Assembly (NCBI GenBank): GCA_031551875.1
Contig: JAVBNA010000018.1
Span: 1 to 64,000 of the forward strand
Length of the DNA stretch: 64,000 nt
Direction: 5' to 3'
DNA from: JAVBNA01 sp031551875
GTDB lineage: Bacteria; Bacillota; Clostridia; Oscillospirales; Acutalibacteraceae
Made by a program: the position numbers and the translations under genes
Notes under the pieces: generated by a model
What the model saw: only the letters and a program-made list of their open reading frames with translations
What the model was told of the DNA's origin: nothing
Database searches by the model: none
Shown: piece by piece, positions 1 to 7,587 of the stretch
Position numbering within the stretch: position 1 is the stretch's first letter
Layout of the letters: each line of letters opens with the position of its first letter

Positions 1-14
1 TCGGTTTTTGGAGC

Positions 15-55
15 ATTGTCAAGGCCGGCGCAGCCGTACATTTAGCCTTGACAAT
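15..55. repeat. 11-bp perfect inverted repeat near the left edge
   Basis: Arms ATTGTCAAGGC (15-25) and GCCTTGACAAT (45-55) are perfectly complementary around a 19-base spacer. The element lies in the leader expected from the minus-strand promoter at 150-178, so it could fold as an RNA hairpin. An ATG at 41-39 on the minus strand opens a frame to the window edge, too short to judge. It could be a leader structure, an operator or one copy of a dispersed repeat. Confidence 0.55.
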
Positions 56-149
56 ACGAGAAAAAGCGATTACGCAAGTTTTTGGGCGAAAGTCTAAGGA
101 AATTGGCGCTAAATTTTCATTTTAACTTTACAGAGCCTTTATATGTTTT

Positions 150-178
150 ATTATATCATAGTAATCATAAGTTTACAA
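150..178 (-). promoter_or_regulatory. Sigma-A type promoter pointing left
   Basis: Reading the minus strand, TTGTAA (178-173) is followed after 17 bases by a perfect TATAAT (155-150). It would drive a gene beyond the left edge. Nothing else is recognisable between position 1 and the tsf terminator. Which gene it serves cannot be seen. Confidence 0.55.
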
Positions 179-210
179 TAAGAAAACTCCGCTATTTCTA
201 TTGTATAGGT

Positions 211-244
211 AAAAAGGGACACCCGAAAAATCGGGTGTCCCTTT
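211..244 (-). terminator. Intrinsic terminator of rpsB-tsf
   Basis: A perfect stem AAAGGGACACCCGA / TCGGGTGTCCCTTT with a short A-rich loop sits about 30 bases beyond the tsf stop codon. On the minus strand it runs into a T tract, so it should end the rpsB-tsf transcript. Confidence 0.85.
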
Positions 245-272
245 GCTCATCAGTCATATTCCTGACCGCAAT

Positions 273-1187
273 TTATTTGATCATACCTGCGACTTCGTCA
301 GCAAAATTGTCCTCTCTCTTTTCGAGGCCCTCGCCCTTTTCAAAGCGCACAAAGGATACAATCTTGATGTCGCCGCCCAGCTCCTTGCCCACGCGGACGG
401 TATAATCGGCCACGGTGACCTTGCTCTCCTTGACAAACTCCTGATCCACAAGGCAGATGTCCTTAAAGTACTTGCTGAGCTTGCCGACCACCATTTTCTC
501 GGCAATGTTGGCGGGCTTGCCCTCGTTCATAACAATCTCGGTCTGGATCTTCTTTTCCTTCTCCACGACCTCGGCCGGAACAGCGTCTCTGTCCAGATAC
601 TGTGCGCCCATCGCAGCAATCTGCATGGCGACATCCTTGCCGTAAGCGATAAACTCCGGTTTGGCAGCCACCTCAGCGGTGGTGTCAAACTTGACCATGA
701 CGGCGATACGGCCGCCGCCGTGGATGTATGTCGCCACATTGCCCTCATAGCGGGCGAAGCGGCGAATCTTGATGTTCTCGCCGATGGTCAGGATCTTCTC
801 GCGCAGGGCTTCCTCGACGGTCGCGCTGCCGCCGGCAATTTTGCACTGGAGCAGTGCGTCCACATCGGCGGGATTCTCAGCGATTACCGTCTCGGCACAG
901 GCATCTACAAAGGCCTGGAAATCAGCGTTCTTGGCCACAAAGTCGGTCTCGGCGTTGACCTCGATCACGACGCCGATGTTATTCTGATCGTTGACCTTTG
1001 CATAGGCGGTACCTTCGGCGGCGATGCGGCTGGCCTTTTTGGTTGCGGCGGCCAGACCCTTCTCGCGCAGGTAGTCCATCGCGGCGTCCATATCGCCGTT
1101 CGACTCGGTCAATGCCTTTTTGCAATCCATCATACCGCAGCCGGTCTTCTCACGAAGGGCCGCTACGTCTTTTGCTGTAAAACTCAT
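273..1187 (-). CDS. tsf: Translation elongation factor Ts
   Basis: EF-Ts, 304 aa, is the nucleotide-exchange factor that removes GDP from EF-Tu in the cytoplasm. The N-terminal UBA-like domain (about 1-45, starting MSFTAKDVAALREKTG) is followed by the signature TDFVAKN at residues 81-87, which inserts into EF-Tu, and then by the core dimerisation domains. The start has a GGAGG site 8 bases upstream. It lies downstream of rpsB, the usual bacterial order, and ends with TAA, showing that TAA works as a stop here. A hairpin in the rpsB-tsf gap may tune its expression relative to rpsB. Length is typical of the family. Confidence 0.97.
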   Translation of the reverse strand: MSFTAKDVAALREKTGCGMMDCKKALTESNGDMDAAMDYLREKGLAAATKKASRIAAEGTAYAKVNDQNNIGVVIEVNAETDFVAKNADFQAFVDACAETVIAENPADVDALLQCKIAGGSATVEEALREKILTIGENIKIRRFARYEGNVATYIHGGGRIAVMVKFDTTAEVAAKPEFIAYGKDVAMQIAAMGAQYLDRDAVPAEVVEKEKKIQTEIVMNEGKPANIAEKMVVGKLSKYFKDICLVDQEFVKESKVTVADYTVRVGKELGGDIKIVSFVRFEKGEGLEKREDNFADEVAGMIK

Positions 1188-1232
1188 GGTTGTTTCCTCC
1201 GTTCAGTATCAGTTGGTCGGGAACAGTTTCCC

Positions 1233-1266
1233 AAAAAATACCCGAGCCATTTCAGCGCGGGTATTT
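1233..1266 (-). terminator. Intercistronic terminator-like hairpin between rpsB and tsf
   Basis: On the minus strand, AAATACCCG pairs with CGGGTATTT around a 13-base loop and is followed by more Ts (TTTTTT then GGG). It sits between the rpsB stop and the tsf start, so partial termination could set the S2 to EF-Ts ratio. Whether it terminates in vivo is inference. Confidence 0.6.
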
Positions 1267-1295
1267 CCGTATTTGAAATGGTGTACTCTATATAA

Positions 1296-2042
1296 TTACG
1301 CTTCCTGTGCGGGGGCATCGGCCTCCTCGGCCTTTGCCTCTTCGGCGGCAGCGCCCATGCGCCCCTCACGGCCTTCAATGATCGCGTTGGCCATGATACC
1401 CGCGATCAGTTTGACCGCGCGGATGGCGTCGTCGTTACCCGGAATGACATAGTCAATCTCGTCAGGGTCGCAGTTGGTGTCGACGATCGCAACAATCGGG
1501 ATGCCCAGATTGCGGGCTTCGGCGACCGCGATGCGTTCCTTGCGGGGGTCGACGATGAACAGTGCGCCCGGCAGGGCCTTCATGTTCTTGATGCCGCCCA
1601 GGAATTTTTCCAGTTTTTCAATCTCCAGGTTGAGCTTGATGACTTACTTTTTGGGAAGCAGCTCGAAAGTGCCGTCAGCCTCCATCGTGCGGAGCTGCTG
1701 AAGGCGGTCAATGCGGCGCTGAATCGTGCGGAAGTTGGTGAGCATGCCGCCCAGCCATCGCGCATTGACAAAGAATGCGTCGGCGCGCTCCGCTTCCTCG
1801 CGGACCGAATCCTGCGCCTGCTTCTTGGTGCCCACAAACAGGACGGAAGATCCCTCGGTCGAGATCTCACGTACAAAATTATACGCCTCTTCCAGCTTGC
1901 GGACGGTTTTCTGCAGGTCGATGATGTAGATGCCGTTGCGTTCGGTGAAGATGTACTGCGCCATCTTCGGGTTCCACCTTCTGGTCTGATGTCCGAAATG
2001 GACACCGGCTTCAAGAAGCTGTTTCATGGATACGACTGCCAT
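1296..2042 (-). CDS. rpsB: 30S ribosomal protein S2, interrupted by an in-frame TAA codon
   Basis: S2 is an essential small-subunit ribosomal protein. The reading frame covers 248 codons, a normal S2 length, starting MAVVSMKQLLEAGVHFGHQ with AGGAGG well placed upstream. Residues 1-132 match S2 up to FELLPKK. Codon 133 is then TAA (1646-1644). The same frame continues directly with VIKLNLEIEKLEKFLGGIKN and the rest of S2, including PRKERIAVAEARNLGIPIVAIVDTN in conserved order. S2 proteins usually have Glu here, so a single GAA-to-TAA change explains the interruption and no frameshift is needed. The C-terminal tail is rich in Ala and Glu. A stop in an essential single-copy gene suggests a sequence error, a strain mixture, readthrough or a second copy elsewhere. 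Confidence 0.9.
1644..1646 (-). other. Premature in-frame TAA inside rpsB
   Basis: Codon 133 of rpsB reads TAA between AAG and GTC, where S2 sequences normally continue KKEVIKL. The reading frame is preserved on both sides: exactly 20 codons separate the stop from the internal Met at 1583. Confidence 0.9.
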
Positions 2043-2181
2043 TGTGAATTCCTCCTTTGGTTGTTTCCTCCGCGCAGACGGGTTTTTCCCTGAAGACCGG
2101 TTGCCCGGCACCATACGGGACGCTGCGCGTGTGTGGTTGGATGCCGGATTCTGGAAAAAAAAATTCGGCATAAAAACGTGC
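2043..2181 (-). promoter_or_regulatory. Structured rpsB leader, candidate autoregulatory RNA
   Basis: About 140 bases separate the likely transcription start from the rpsB start codon. The leader holds complementary segments CGCGCAG and CTGCGCG about 50 bases apart, plus GC-rich intervening sequence able to pair. Ribosomal protein leaders are often bound by their own product. S2 autoregulation here is inference from position and structure only. Confidence 0.35.
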
Positions 2182-2187
2182 TGAATT

Positions 2188-2216
2188 ATTATATCACAGG
2201 GACAGGCACATTGCAA
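2188..2216 (-). promoter_or_regulatory. rpsB-tsf promoter
   Basis: Minus strand TTGCAA (2216-2211), 17-base spacer, perfect TATAAT (2193-2188). It is placed to start the rpsB leader at about 2181. Confidence 0.75.
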
Positions 2217-2241
2217 GGTTTTTCCCGTTGATATTTGATAT

Positions 2242-2280
2242 AAAAAATCTGCCCGGCGCTGACAAAGCCAGTGCCGGGCA
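2242..2280 (-). terminator. Terminator of the zinc-ribbon gene
   Basis: TGCCCGGC and GCCGGGCA arms (2280-2250 on the minus strand) are followed by GATTTTTT. It lies just past the stop codon at 2295 and before the rpsB promoter, insulating the two units. Confidence 0.8.
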
Positions 2281-2294
2281 ATCTGAGTTACGTT

Positions 2295-3173
2295 TTATCG
2301 GTTTGACATCCCCTGAATCTGCTGAATCAGACCCATCACCAGACCCTTATAGTAAGTATAGATGTTTTCGAAGGAAAACTCCATCTTGGAATCAAAGTGG
2401 AACACCAGTACCAGCGCCAACGCTATAATCAGTATGATGACCAGCGCGATGATCCATCCGATGCCCTTGTTCTTTTTTTTCTGAGGTATGGCCTGCTGGC
2501 TTTCCGCCGATCTCATCTCGTCCTGGGACAGGAAAATACGCCCGGTGTCCCCCGGAGTCGTGCGGGGGGTCGGCGTCTGAACCGGTGGTGGGACACCCGG
2601 CGCAGACCCATAGGGCGACGGCGCGTAGGCGTTGTCCTGCATGGGTGCAGGCTGGAAGGCGGCCTGCTGCGGATAGGAGACCTGTCCATAGGGCTGTGCG
2701 TATGGCTCCTGCGGCTGAGGCTGCATATAGGGAGGTTGCTGCCCATAGGGCTGTGTCTGCATCTGAGGTTGCTGTCCGTAGGACATGGGCGGCAGTGCAT
2801 ATCCGGCCTGCTGCATCATGGGGTCGGGATACCCGCTTGGCTGCATCATGGGGTCGGGATACCCGCTTGGCTGCATTACGGAACCGGGCGGCGCGTAGCC
2901 GACCGGCTGAGCCGGCGCAGCGGGATCATAGCCAAAGTTTTCTATGGCCGACGGGGGAATGCCCACCGGCTGGGAACCGGACGGCGGATACTGCGTCTGA
3001 GACATCATATTGTTGTAGGACGCATAGGGGTCGGGCATTTGAGCCGGCGCGACCGGCGCCTGCATGGCGTAACCCTGATTCTGATAGGGCGGTTGTTCGC
3101 TCAGCACGTGGCCGCACCGCGGACAGACCCAGCTACCCTCATACATCTGTAACCCGCATTGACTGCAAATCAT
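2295..3173 (-). CDS. Zinc-ribbon protein with Pro/Gln/Tyr-rich linker and C-terminal membrane segment
   Basis: Function unknown. The 292-aa product opens with a rubredoxin-like zinc ribbon (Cys3, Cys6, Cys17, Cys20). About 190 low-complexity residues rich in Pro, Gln, Tyr, Met and Gly follow, with repeated PSGYPDPMMQ units. A short KKKNK stretch precedes one hydrophobic helix near residues 237-258, and about 33 residues end the protein. The topology suggests a tail-anchored protein with a cytosolic zinc ribbon. The start at 3173 was chosen because GGAGGAAG precedes it; an upstream in-frame ATG at 3230 lacks a site. It is monocistronic, with its own promoter and terminator, and lies divergent from the sporulation gene sipL. 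Similar zinc-ribbon plus disordered-linker membrane proteins are common and uncharacterised in Clostridia. Confidence 0.75.
   Translation of the reverse strand: MICSQCGLQMYEGSWVCPRCGHVLSEQPPYQNQGYAMQAPVAPAQMPDPYASYNNMMSQTQYPPSGSQPVGIPPSAIENFGYDPAAPAQPVGYAPPGSVMQPSGYPDPMMQPSGYPDPMMQQAGYALPPMSYGQQPQMQTQPYGQQPPYMQPQPQEPYAQPYGQVSYPQQAAFQPAPMQDNAYAPSPYGSAPGVPPPVQTPTPRTTPGDTGRIFLSQDEMRSAESQQAIPQKKKNKGIGWIIALVIILIIALALVLVFHFDSKMEFSFENIYTYYKGLVMGLIQQIQGMSNR
2811..2870 (-). repeat. Exact 30-bp tandem duplication in coding sequence
   Basis: Two identical consecutive 30-bp units (2811-2840 and 2841-2870) encode two identical 10-residue Pro/Tyr/Met-rich repeats in the low-complexity linker. Identity at the DNA level points to a recent slippage event. 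Confidence 0.9.
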
Positions 3174-3212
3174 TTTATCTTCCTCCATCCAGTTGGAATC
3201 CGTGTCATAAAC

Positions 3213-3241
3213 ATTATAGTATATCTGCATTTATTTGTCCA
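3213..3241 (-). promoter_or_regulatory. Promoter of the zinc-ribbon gene
   Basis: Minus strand TGGACA (3241-3236), 17-base spacer, TATAAT (3218-3213), about 40 bases upstream of the chosen start. Confidence 0.7.
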
Positions 3242-3404
3242 TGTTTTTGTTCTTTTATTTTTTACCAGTTCATAATTTTTTGTATATTGCCACTTTTTTC
3301 CGGCCACATGCTTCACATGACACAAAAAATCATGCCACCTGTTCTAATGAGGACAACACCGGAATAGTAATGTGGTAGATTCAAAAGAAGGAGAGATTGC
3401 CTGT

Positions 3405-4943
3405 ATGGATTTGAACGCAATTCGCGAGGGCATTGTGGTTTGTGAAACCATTTTTGAGGGATCGGTGGAACAGCCTGTGGATCTTGATATCGTCCTGCCC
3501 GACTATTGCCCCGATATCACAAGGATTCTCAAATGCGTCCTCCTCCCCCAGATCGGTCTCAAGCAGATTCTGGGTGATCGGCTCAACGTGGAGGGCACGG
3601 CCCTGCTTCGTCTGATCTATGTCAGCGACAGCGGCACGGTACGCGCCTATGAAAACGCAGTACCTTTTTCCAACAGCTTTAATTTAAAGTCCAATCCCGA
3701 GGACTGCCTGATCGACGTAGGCGCAAACGTGGAATATGTCAACTGCCGGGCAACCTCCCAGCGCCGTTTGGACATCCATGCAGCGTTTGCCATCTCCGCA
3801 CGCCTGACCGCCAAAAGCAAAAATGAAGTGACCTGCGGCCTGGAGGGTGACACAGTTGAGATGAAAATGCGCAGCCTGCCCTATGACACGGTCATCGCGA
3901 CCGAGCAGTTGCCCTTCAGCGTGACCGAAATGATGGAGATCAGCGAGGACAAACCGGCAGTCAAACAGGTTCTGCGCTCAAGCGGAAACCTCATTATGAC
4001 CGATCACAAAACCATTGCCAACAAGCTGATCATCAAGGCTGACGCCGTCTTTAAGGTGGTCTACCTGACCGACACGGAGTCCGAGGCGATTGAGAGCATG
4101 GAATACACCGTGCCCACGAGCCAGATTATCGACGTACCCGGAGTTGGGGAATCCACCGAGTGCGACGTACTGCTCGATGTACTGTCGGCGTCGATCGCGC
4201 CCGACGCCGACGCGCTGGGTGACACCGGACAATTCAAGGCCGACATCAAGGCGGTGGCCACCGTGCGCGCCTTTGAGCGCATGGAGGTGCCCGTGCTGCT
4301 CGACGCCTATTCCACCAAAGGCGAGCTCTCGCCGAGCTTCAAAAACCAGTCCTTCCAGAACTACGCCGGAAGCATCGGCGAAAACCACATCTGCAAGGGC
4401 AGCCTGCCGCTCAAGGACACCGGCGTGGAATCGGTTGTGGACATCTGGTTTGAGTGCCTCAAGGGCATGCCCGCCACCTATGAGAACGGCCAGCTGCTCA
4501 TTTCGGGCAAAATCAATGTGTTCATCCTTGCGCTCGATTCGGAGGGAGAATACCTCTATCTGGAACGCACCGCGGAATACGACTATGCAAAGCCCATGCC
4601 GGCGGAGGATAACCTGTACTGCCAGGACACACGCGCTGTACCGGTTTCCATCGGGTATCGCATGAATACGTCGGGCGAGCTGGAGATCCAGGCGGAACTC
4701 CACATCTCCACCTCCCTCTACACCAACCGGCAGGTCGAATGTATTGAAAGCGCCTCGCTCAATGAGGAGGCGGAAACCGGAAAAGAAAATCTTCCCGGCC
4801 TGGTGATCTATTTTGCCGATGAGGGCGAAGAGCTTTGGGATATTGCCCGCGAGCATTCAACCTGTGTCAAAGCCATCCAGGAGGAAAACAATCTGACTTC
4901 CGAGGTGATGGAACATAAAGACATGTTGATGCTTCCCGTTTGA
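3405..4943 (+). CDS. SipL-like DUF3794 (SPOCS) and LysM spore protein
   Basis: A 512-aa protein of the SipL type. In Clostridioides difficile, SipL binds SpoIVA through its LysM domain and is needed for coat assembly around the forespore. The N-terminal region (starting MDLNAIREGIVVCETIFEGS, with LPDYCPDITRIL near 35) and the middle are DUF3794/SPOCS-type sequence. The C-terminus (about 465-512, IYFADEGEELWDIAREHST and a closing MLMLPV) is a LysM domain. The start at 3405 has AAGGAGAG upstream; an in-frame ATG at 3372 looks less likely. The next gene, 36 bases downstream, is spoIVA, which supports the assignment. Sigma-E control would be expected, but I saw no convincing sigma-E promoter. Confidence 0.88.
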   Translation: MDLNAIREGIVVCETIFEGSVEQPVDLDIVLPDYCPDITRILKCVLLPQIGLKQILGDRLNVEGTALLRLIYVSDSGTVRAYENAVPFSNSFNLKSNPEDCLIDVGANVEYVNCRATSQRRLDIHAAFAISARLTAKSKNEVTCGLEGDTVEMKMRSLPYDTVIATEQLPFSVTEMMEISEDKPAVKQVLRSSGNLIMTDHKTIANKLIIKADAVFKVVYLTDTESEAIESMEYTVPTSQIIDVPGVGESTECDVLLDVLSASIAPDADALGDTGQFKADIKAVATVRAFERMEVPVLLDAYSTKGELSPSFKNQSFQNYAGSIGENHICKGSLPLKDTGVESVVDIWFECLKGMPATYENGQLLISGKINVFILALDSEGEYLYLERTAEYDYAKPMPAEDNLYCQDTRAVPVSIGYRMNTSGELEIQAELHISTSLYTNRQVECIESASLNEEAETGKENLPGLVIYFADEGEELWDIAREHSTCVKAIQEENNLTSEVMEHKDMLMLPV

Positions 4944-4979
4944 TTCACCAGAGAAAATTGATGAGCTGAGGAGGATATT

Positions 4980-6458
4980 ATGGACGACAACAAGATTTAT
5001 TCCGATATTGCCAAACGAACCGGCGGGGACATCTACGTCGGTGTCGTGGGGCCGGTGCGCACCGGAAAGTCATCCTTTATCAAGCGCTTCATGGACACCC
5101 TCGTCATTCCCAACGTGGAGGGCGTCTATCAAAAAGAGCGCGCGATTGACGAACTGCCCCAGTCGGCGGCCGGCCGCACCATCATGACCACCGAGCCCAA
5201 GTTCATCCCTGAGGACGCGGTCAAGATCAACATCGACGACACCGCCTCTCTCAACGTGCGTATGATCGACTGTGTGGGCTACATTGTCCCGAGCGCCCTC
5301 GGATACATCGAGGACGACCAGCCCCGTATGGTCAAAACCCCGTGGTTTGAGGAGAGCATTCCCTTCAATATGGCGGCGGAGATCGGCACCCAGAAGGTGA
5401 TCACCGAGCATTCGACCATCGGCATCATGGTGACCACCGACGGCAGCATCAGCGACATCCCCCGTGCGGAATACGCCGAGGCGGAGGAACGCGTGGTCAG
5501 TGAACTCAAAGCGATCAACAAGCCCTTTGTGATCATCCTCAACTGCGTCAACCCCGTCAGCGATGAAAGCCAGAGCCTGGCGGCCGAGCTTGAAAACAAA
5601 TATGAAATTCCCGTTGTGGCCGCCAACTGCATGGAGCTTGACGAACGCGCCATCCGGTACATACTCTCGCTGGTGCTGTTCGAGTTCCCCGTCCGCGAAA
5701 TCGCCGTCGAGATGCCCAAGTGGCTCATGTCGCTCGACCGCTCCTACTGGCTACGCGGCGACATCGTGAGTTCCGTTAAGCAGTCCATGCAGACGATCAG
5801 CCGGGTGCGCGATATCAATGCCGCCGCCCAGGCGCTCGACGGATGTAACCACATCCAGAGCGCCGCCATTTCCAGCATCAATCTGGGTACCGGCTGTGCC
5901 TCCATCAATCTGACCCTTGAGCCCGACCTGTTTTACAAGGTGCTGGGCGAGCAGACCGGCATCGACATCGCCAGCGAAAATGAGCTACTCACCTCGCTCA
6001 TCGAGATGGCAAACATCAAAAAGCAGTATCTCAAATACCAGGCCGCCATCGACGAGGTGCTCCAGACCGGCTACGGCATCGTGATGCCTACGATTGACGA
6101 GCTGACGCTCGAGCCGCCCGAAATTGTCAAGCGGGGCGGACAGTACGGCATCCGTTTGCAGGCGTCCGCGCCCAGCATCCACATGATGCGCGCCGACATC
6201 TCCACCGAGGTCGCCCCCATCGTCGGCTCGGAGAAGCAGTCGGAGGATCTGGTGGTCTTCCTCATGCGCGAGTTCGAGGAAAACCCGGTCAAGATCTGGG
6301 AGTCCAACATCTTCGGAAAGTCACTGCACGAGCTGGTCAACGAGGGTCTGCACAACAAGCTCTACCGGATGCCCGCCGACGCGCGCCTCAAGGTCAAGGA
6401 GACCATCGAGCGCATCATTAATGAGGGCTGTAACGGGCTGATCTGTATTATTCTGTAG
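4980..6458 (+). CDS. spoIVA: Stage IV sporulation protein A, coat morphogenetic ATPase
   Basis: SpoIVA, 492 aa, is an ATPase that polymerises on the outer forespore membrane and forms the basement layer of the spore coat. The Walker A motif GPVRTGKS is at residues 24-31. The TRAFAC-like ATPase domain follows (IDCVGY near 100), then the middle region and the conserved extreme C-terminus ending GLICIIL, which targets the protein to the membrane. The length is the family norm. A GAGGA site precedes the ATG. It is the second gene of the sipL-spoIVA pair and is followed by a strong terminator. Confidence 0.97.
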   Translation: MDDNKIYSDIAKRTGGDIYVGVVGPVRTGKSSFIKRFMDTLVIPNVEGVYQKERAIDELPQSAAGRTIMTTEPKFIPEDAVKINIDDTASLNVRMIDCVGYIVPSALGYIEDDQPRMVKTPWFEESIPFNMAAEIGTQKVITEHSTIGIMVTTDGSISDIPRAEYAEAEERVVSELKAINKPFVIILNCVNPVSDESQSLAAELENKYEIPVVAANCMELDERAIRYILSLVLFEFPVREIAVEMPKWLMSLDRSYWLRGDIVSSVKQSMQTISRVRDINAAAQALDGCNHIQSAAISSINLGTGCASINLTLEPDLFYKVLGEQTGIDIASENELLTSLIEMANIKKQYLKYQAAIDEVLQTGYGIVMPTIDELTLEPPEIVKRGGQYGIRLQASAPSIHMMRADISTEVAPIVGSEKQSEDLVVFLMREFEENPVKIWESNIFGKSLHELVNEGLHNKLYRMPADARLKVKETIERIINEGCNGLICIIL

Positions 6459-6478
6459 TGTTGCCTATCTATCCAAGA

Positions 6479-6514
6479 AACCCGCGGCGCTGATCGGCGC
6501 CGCGGGTTCTTGGT
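6479..6514 (+). terminator. Terminator after spoIVA
   Basis: A perfect 12-bp GC-rich stem, AACCCGCGGCGC / GCGCCGCGGGTT, is followed by a T-rich stretch. It lies between two convergent genes. Confidence 0.85.
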
Positions 6515-6522
6515 TTGTTTGA

Positions 6523-7026
6523 TTAAGAAAATAATTTGGTAAGCACGAATTGGATGGCACCTATGAGAAAGCCTGCTATTAAATAAATTCCGTACGTGGA
6601 TTCATTGACTCCGCCCCAGCGCTCCATATAGGCAACCGGCGCCCTCTTGGTTTGCTCTTTTGTTTTTTGAAATGTGCGCAGTACTTTTTTCTGGTAGAGG
6701 GCGTTGCCGAACAGTCCAAAAAATACAGCAGCTAAAAGGCTATGCGTTTGTATTGTGATCTCCACCGAACTGTCACCTAGTACCTGAAAAAAAACGGAAA
6801 TAAGCCCGTCAACCGCAAATAGGATTGCCCAATATAAAATTGCTGTCCAATACATCTTCCTGTACACGAGCCAGAAGGGAGCAATGAAAAACGCTGCCCA
6901 ATTCCAGCCTTTGAAAGAAGAATGCAAGTGCTTATCCCATTTTCCAAGATAGTGGTCTGTATTTATATCGATCAGGATCTGCGCCTCTTCCTGTGTCATA
7001 CCGTTTACACTCAGAAAATCCTCCAT
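6523..7026 (-). CDS. DUF2628 membrane protein, downstream duplicate
   Basis: A 167-aa DUF2628 membrane protein of unknown function. A short cytosolic N-terminus (MEDFLSVNGMTQEEAQ) precedes the family core FKGWNWAAFF...YRKMY, and about four hydrophobic segments follow. A conserved LYQKKVLRTF stretch lies between helices. It is a paralog of the gene immediately upstream, with the same first six residues and the same core. Its upstream region still carries the last five gpsA codons, showing that it arose by tandem duplication. The start at 7026 matches the paralog and has AAAGGGG upstream. Confidence 0.8.
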   Translation of the reverse strand: MEDFLSVNGMTQEEAQILIDINTDHYLGKWDKHLHSSFKGWNWAAFFIAPFWLVYRKMYWTAILYWAILFAVDGLISVFFQVLGDSSVEITIQTHSLLAAVFFGLFGNALYQKKVLRTFQKTKEQTKRAPVAYMERWGGVNESTYGIYLIAGFLIGAIQFVLTKLFS

Positions 7027-7063
7027 TGCCGCACACCCCTTTCTTTTGTCAGAAAATGGTTTC
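7024..7063 (-). repeat. Duplicated upstream segment carrying the gpsA 3' end (copy 1)
   Basis: These 40 bases match 7585-7624 at 38 positions. The segment includes the start codon, the ribosome-binding site and the sequence encoding the last residues of GpsA (ETIF, stop), here with no gpsA gene attached. It marks one breakpoint of the duplication. Confidence 0.85.
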
Positions 7064-7065
7064 AC

Positions 7066-7587
7066 CTAAACGACAACGCGGGCGATGTATATCAGAAATA
7101 TGTACCGAATAACAGCCAGAACGATGGACAAAACGATCCATATAATAAGCGCCGTGCCGCTTGTACCGCCCTTTTCGCGCATCTGCTGTATCGGGTTAAA
7201 TTCCTCCTGCGCTTTGACCTTTTTGTAAATACGCAGCACTTTCTTCTGATACAGGGTGTTGCAGAACGCAGCCAATAAAATCGAAAATGTAATTCCAACC
7301 AGATATGAAATTCCCAGAACCGCGGAATCATTCAGCATTGTAAACCAGTCAAGTGTTAGTGTAATAGTAGAGATTGCAAACGAAATCAAATAGCATATAG
7401 CCACTTCCGCATACATTTTCCGGTAGGCCAACCACTCCATGGGAAAGAAAAAGCCAATCCAGCTCCAGCCCTTAAAGGCAGAATCCAGATGCATATCCCA
7501 TTTGTAAAGATAACGTTCTGTTTCAGGTCCAATCAGCGCCTCCGCCTCTTCCCGAGTCATGTTGTTCCTGCTCAGAAAATCCTCCAT
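7066..7587 (-). CDS. DUF2628 membrane protein, upstream copy
   Basis: A 173-aa DUF2628 protein, probably the parental copy because it directly follows intact gpsA. It starts MEDFLSRNNMTREEAEAL, followed by FKGWSWIGFFFPMEWLAYRKMY and several membrane helices, with LYQKKVLRIYKK between the last ones. Function is unknown. The gene lies 22 bases downstream of gpsA and may be co-transcribed with the phospholipid genes, but no functional link is shown. It has diverged well away from its duplicate in the middle and C-terminal parts. Confidence 0.8.
   Translation of the reverse strand: MEDFLSRNNMTREEAEALIGPETERYLYKWDMHLDSAFKGWSWIGFFFPMEWLAYRKMYAEVAICYLISFAISTITLTLDWFTMLNDSAVLGISYLVGITFSILLAAFCNTLYQKKVLRIYKKVKAQEEFNPIQQMREKGGTSGTALIIWIVLSIVLAVIRYIFLIYIARVVV

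Noticed and set aside
1..41. Partial gene on the minus strand at the left edge
   Set aside because: Only 13 codons from an ATG are visible, overlapping the inverted repeat; too short to support.
243..1295. Long open frame on the plus strand opposite tsf
   Set aside because: It is antisense to a clear tsf gene and has no recognisable domain; GC-rich codons create such mirror frames.
1644..1646. Selenocysteine or pyrrolysine recoding in rpsB
   Set aside because: The codon is TAA, not TGA or TAG, and S2 has no need for either residue.
1583..1650. Frameshift or programmed frameshifting in rpsB
   Set aside because: Both halves of S2 are in the same frame; exactly 20 codons separate the stop from the internal Met, so it is a nonsense codon, not a frameshift.
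2811..2870. CRISPR-like repeats
   Set aside because: The two 30-bp units are directly adjacent without spacers and lie in frame within a coding sequence.
3242..3404. Sigma-E promoter for sipL-spoIVA
   Set aside because: Some -35-like GTATATT and -10-like CACATGCT elements exist, but fit to the consensus is too weak to annotate.
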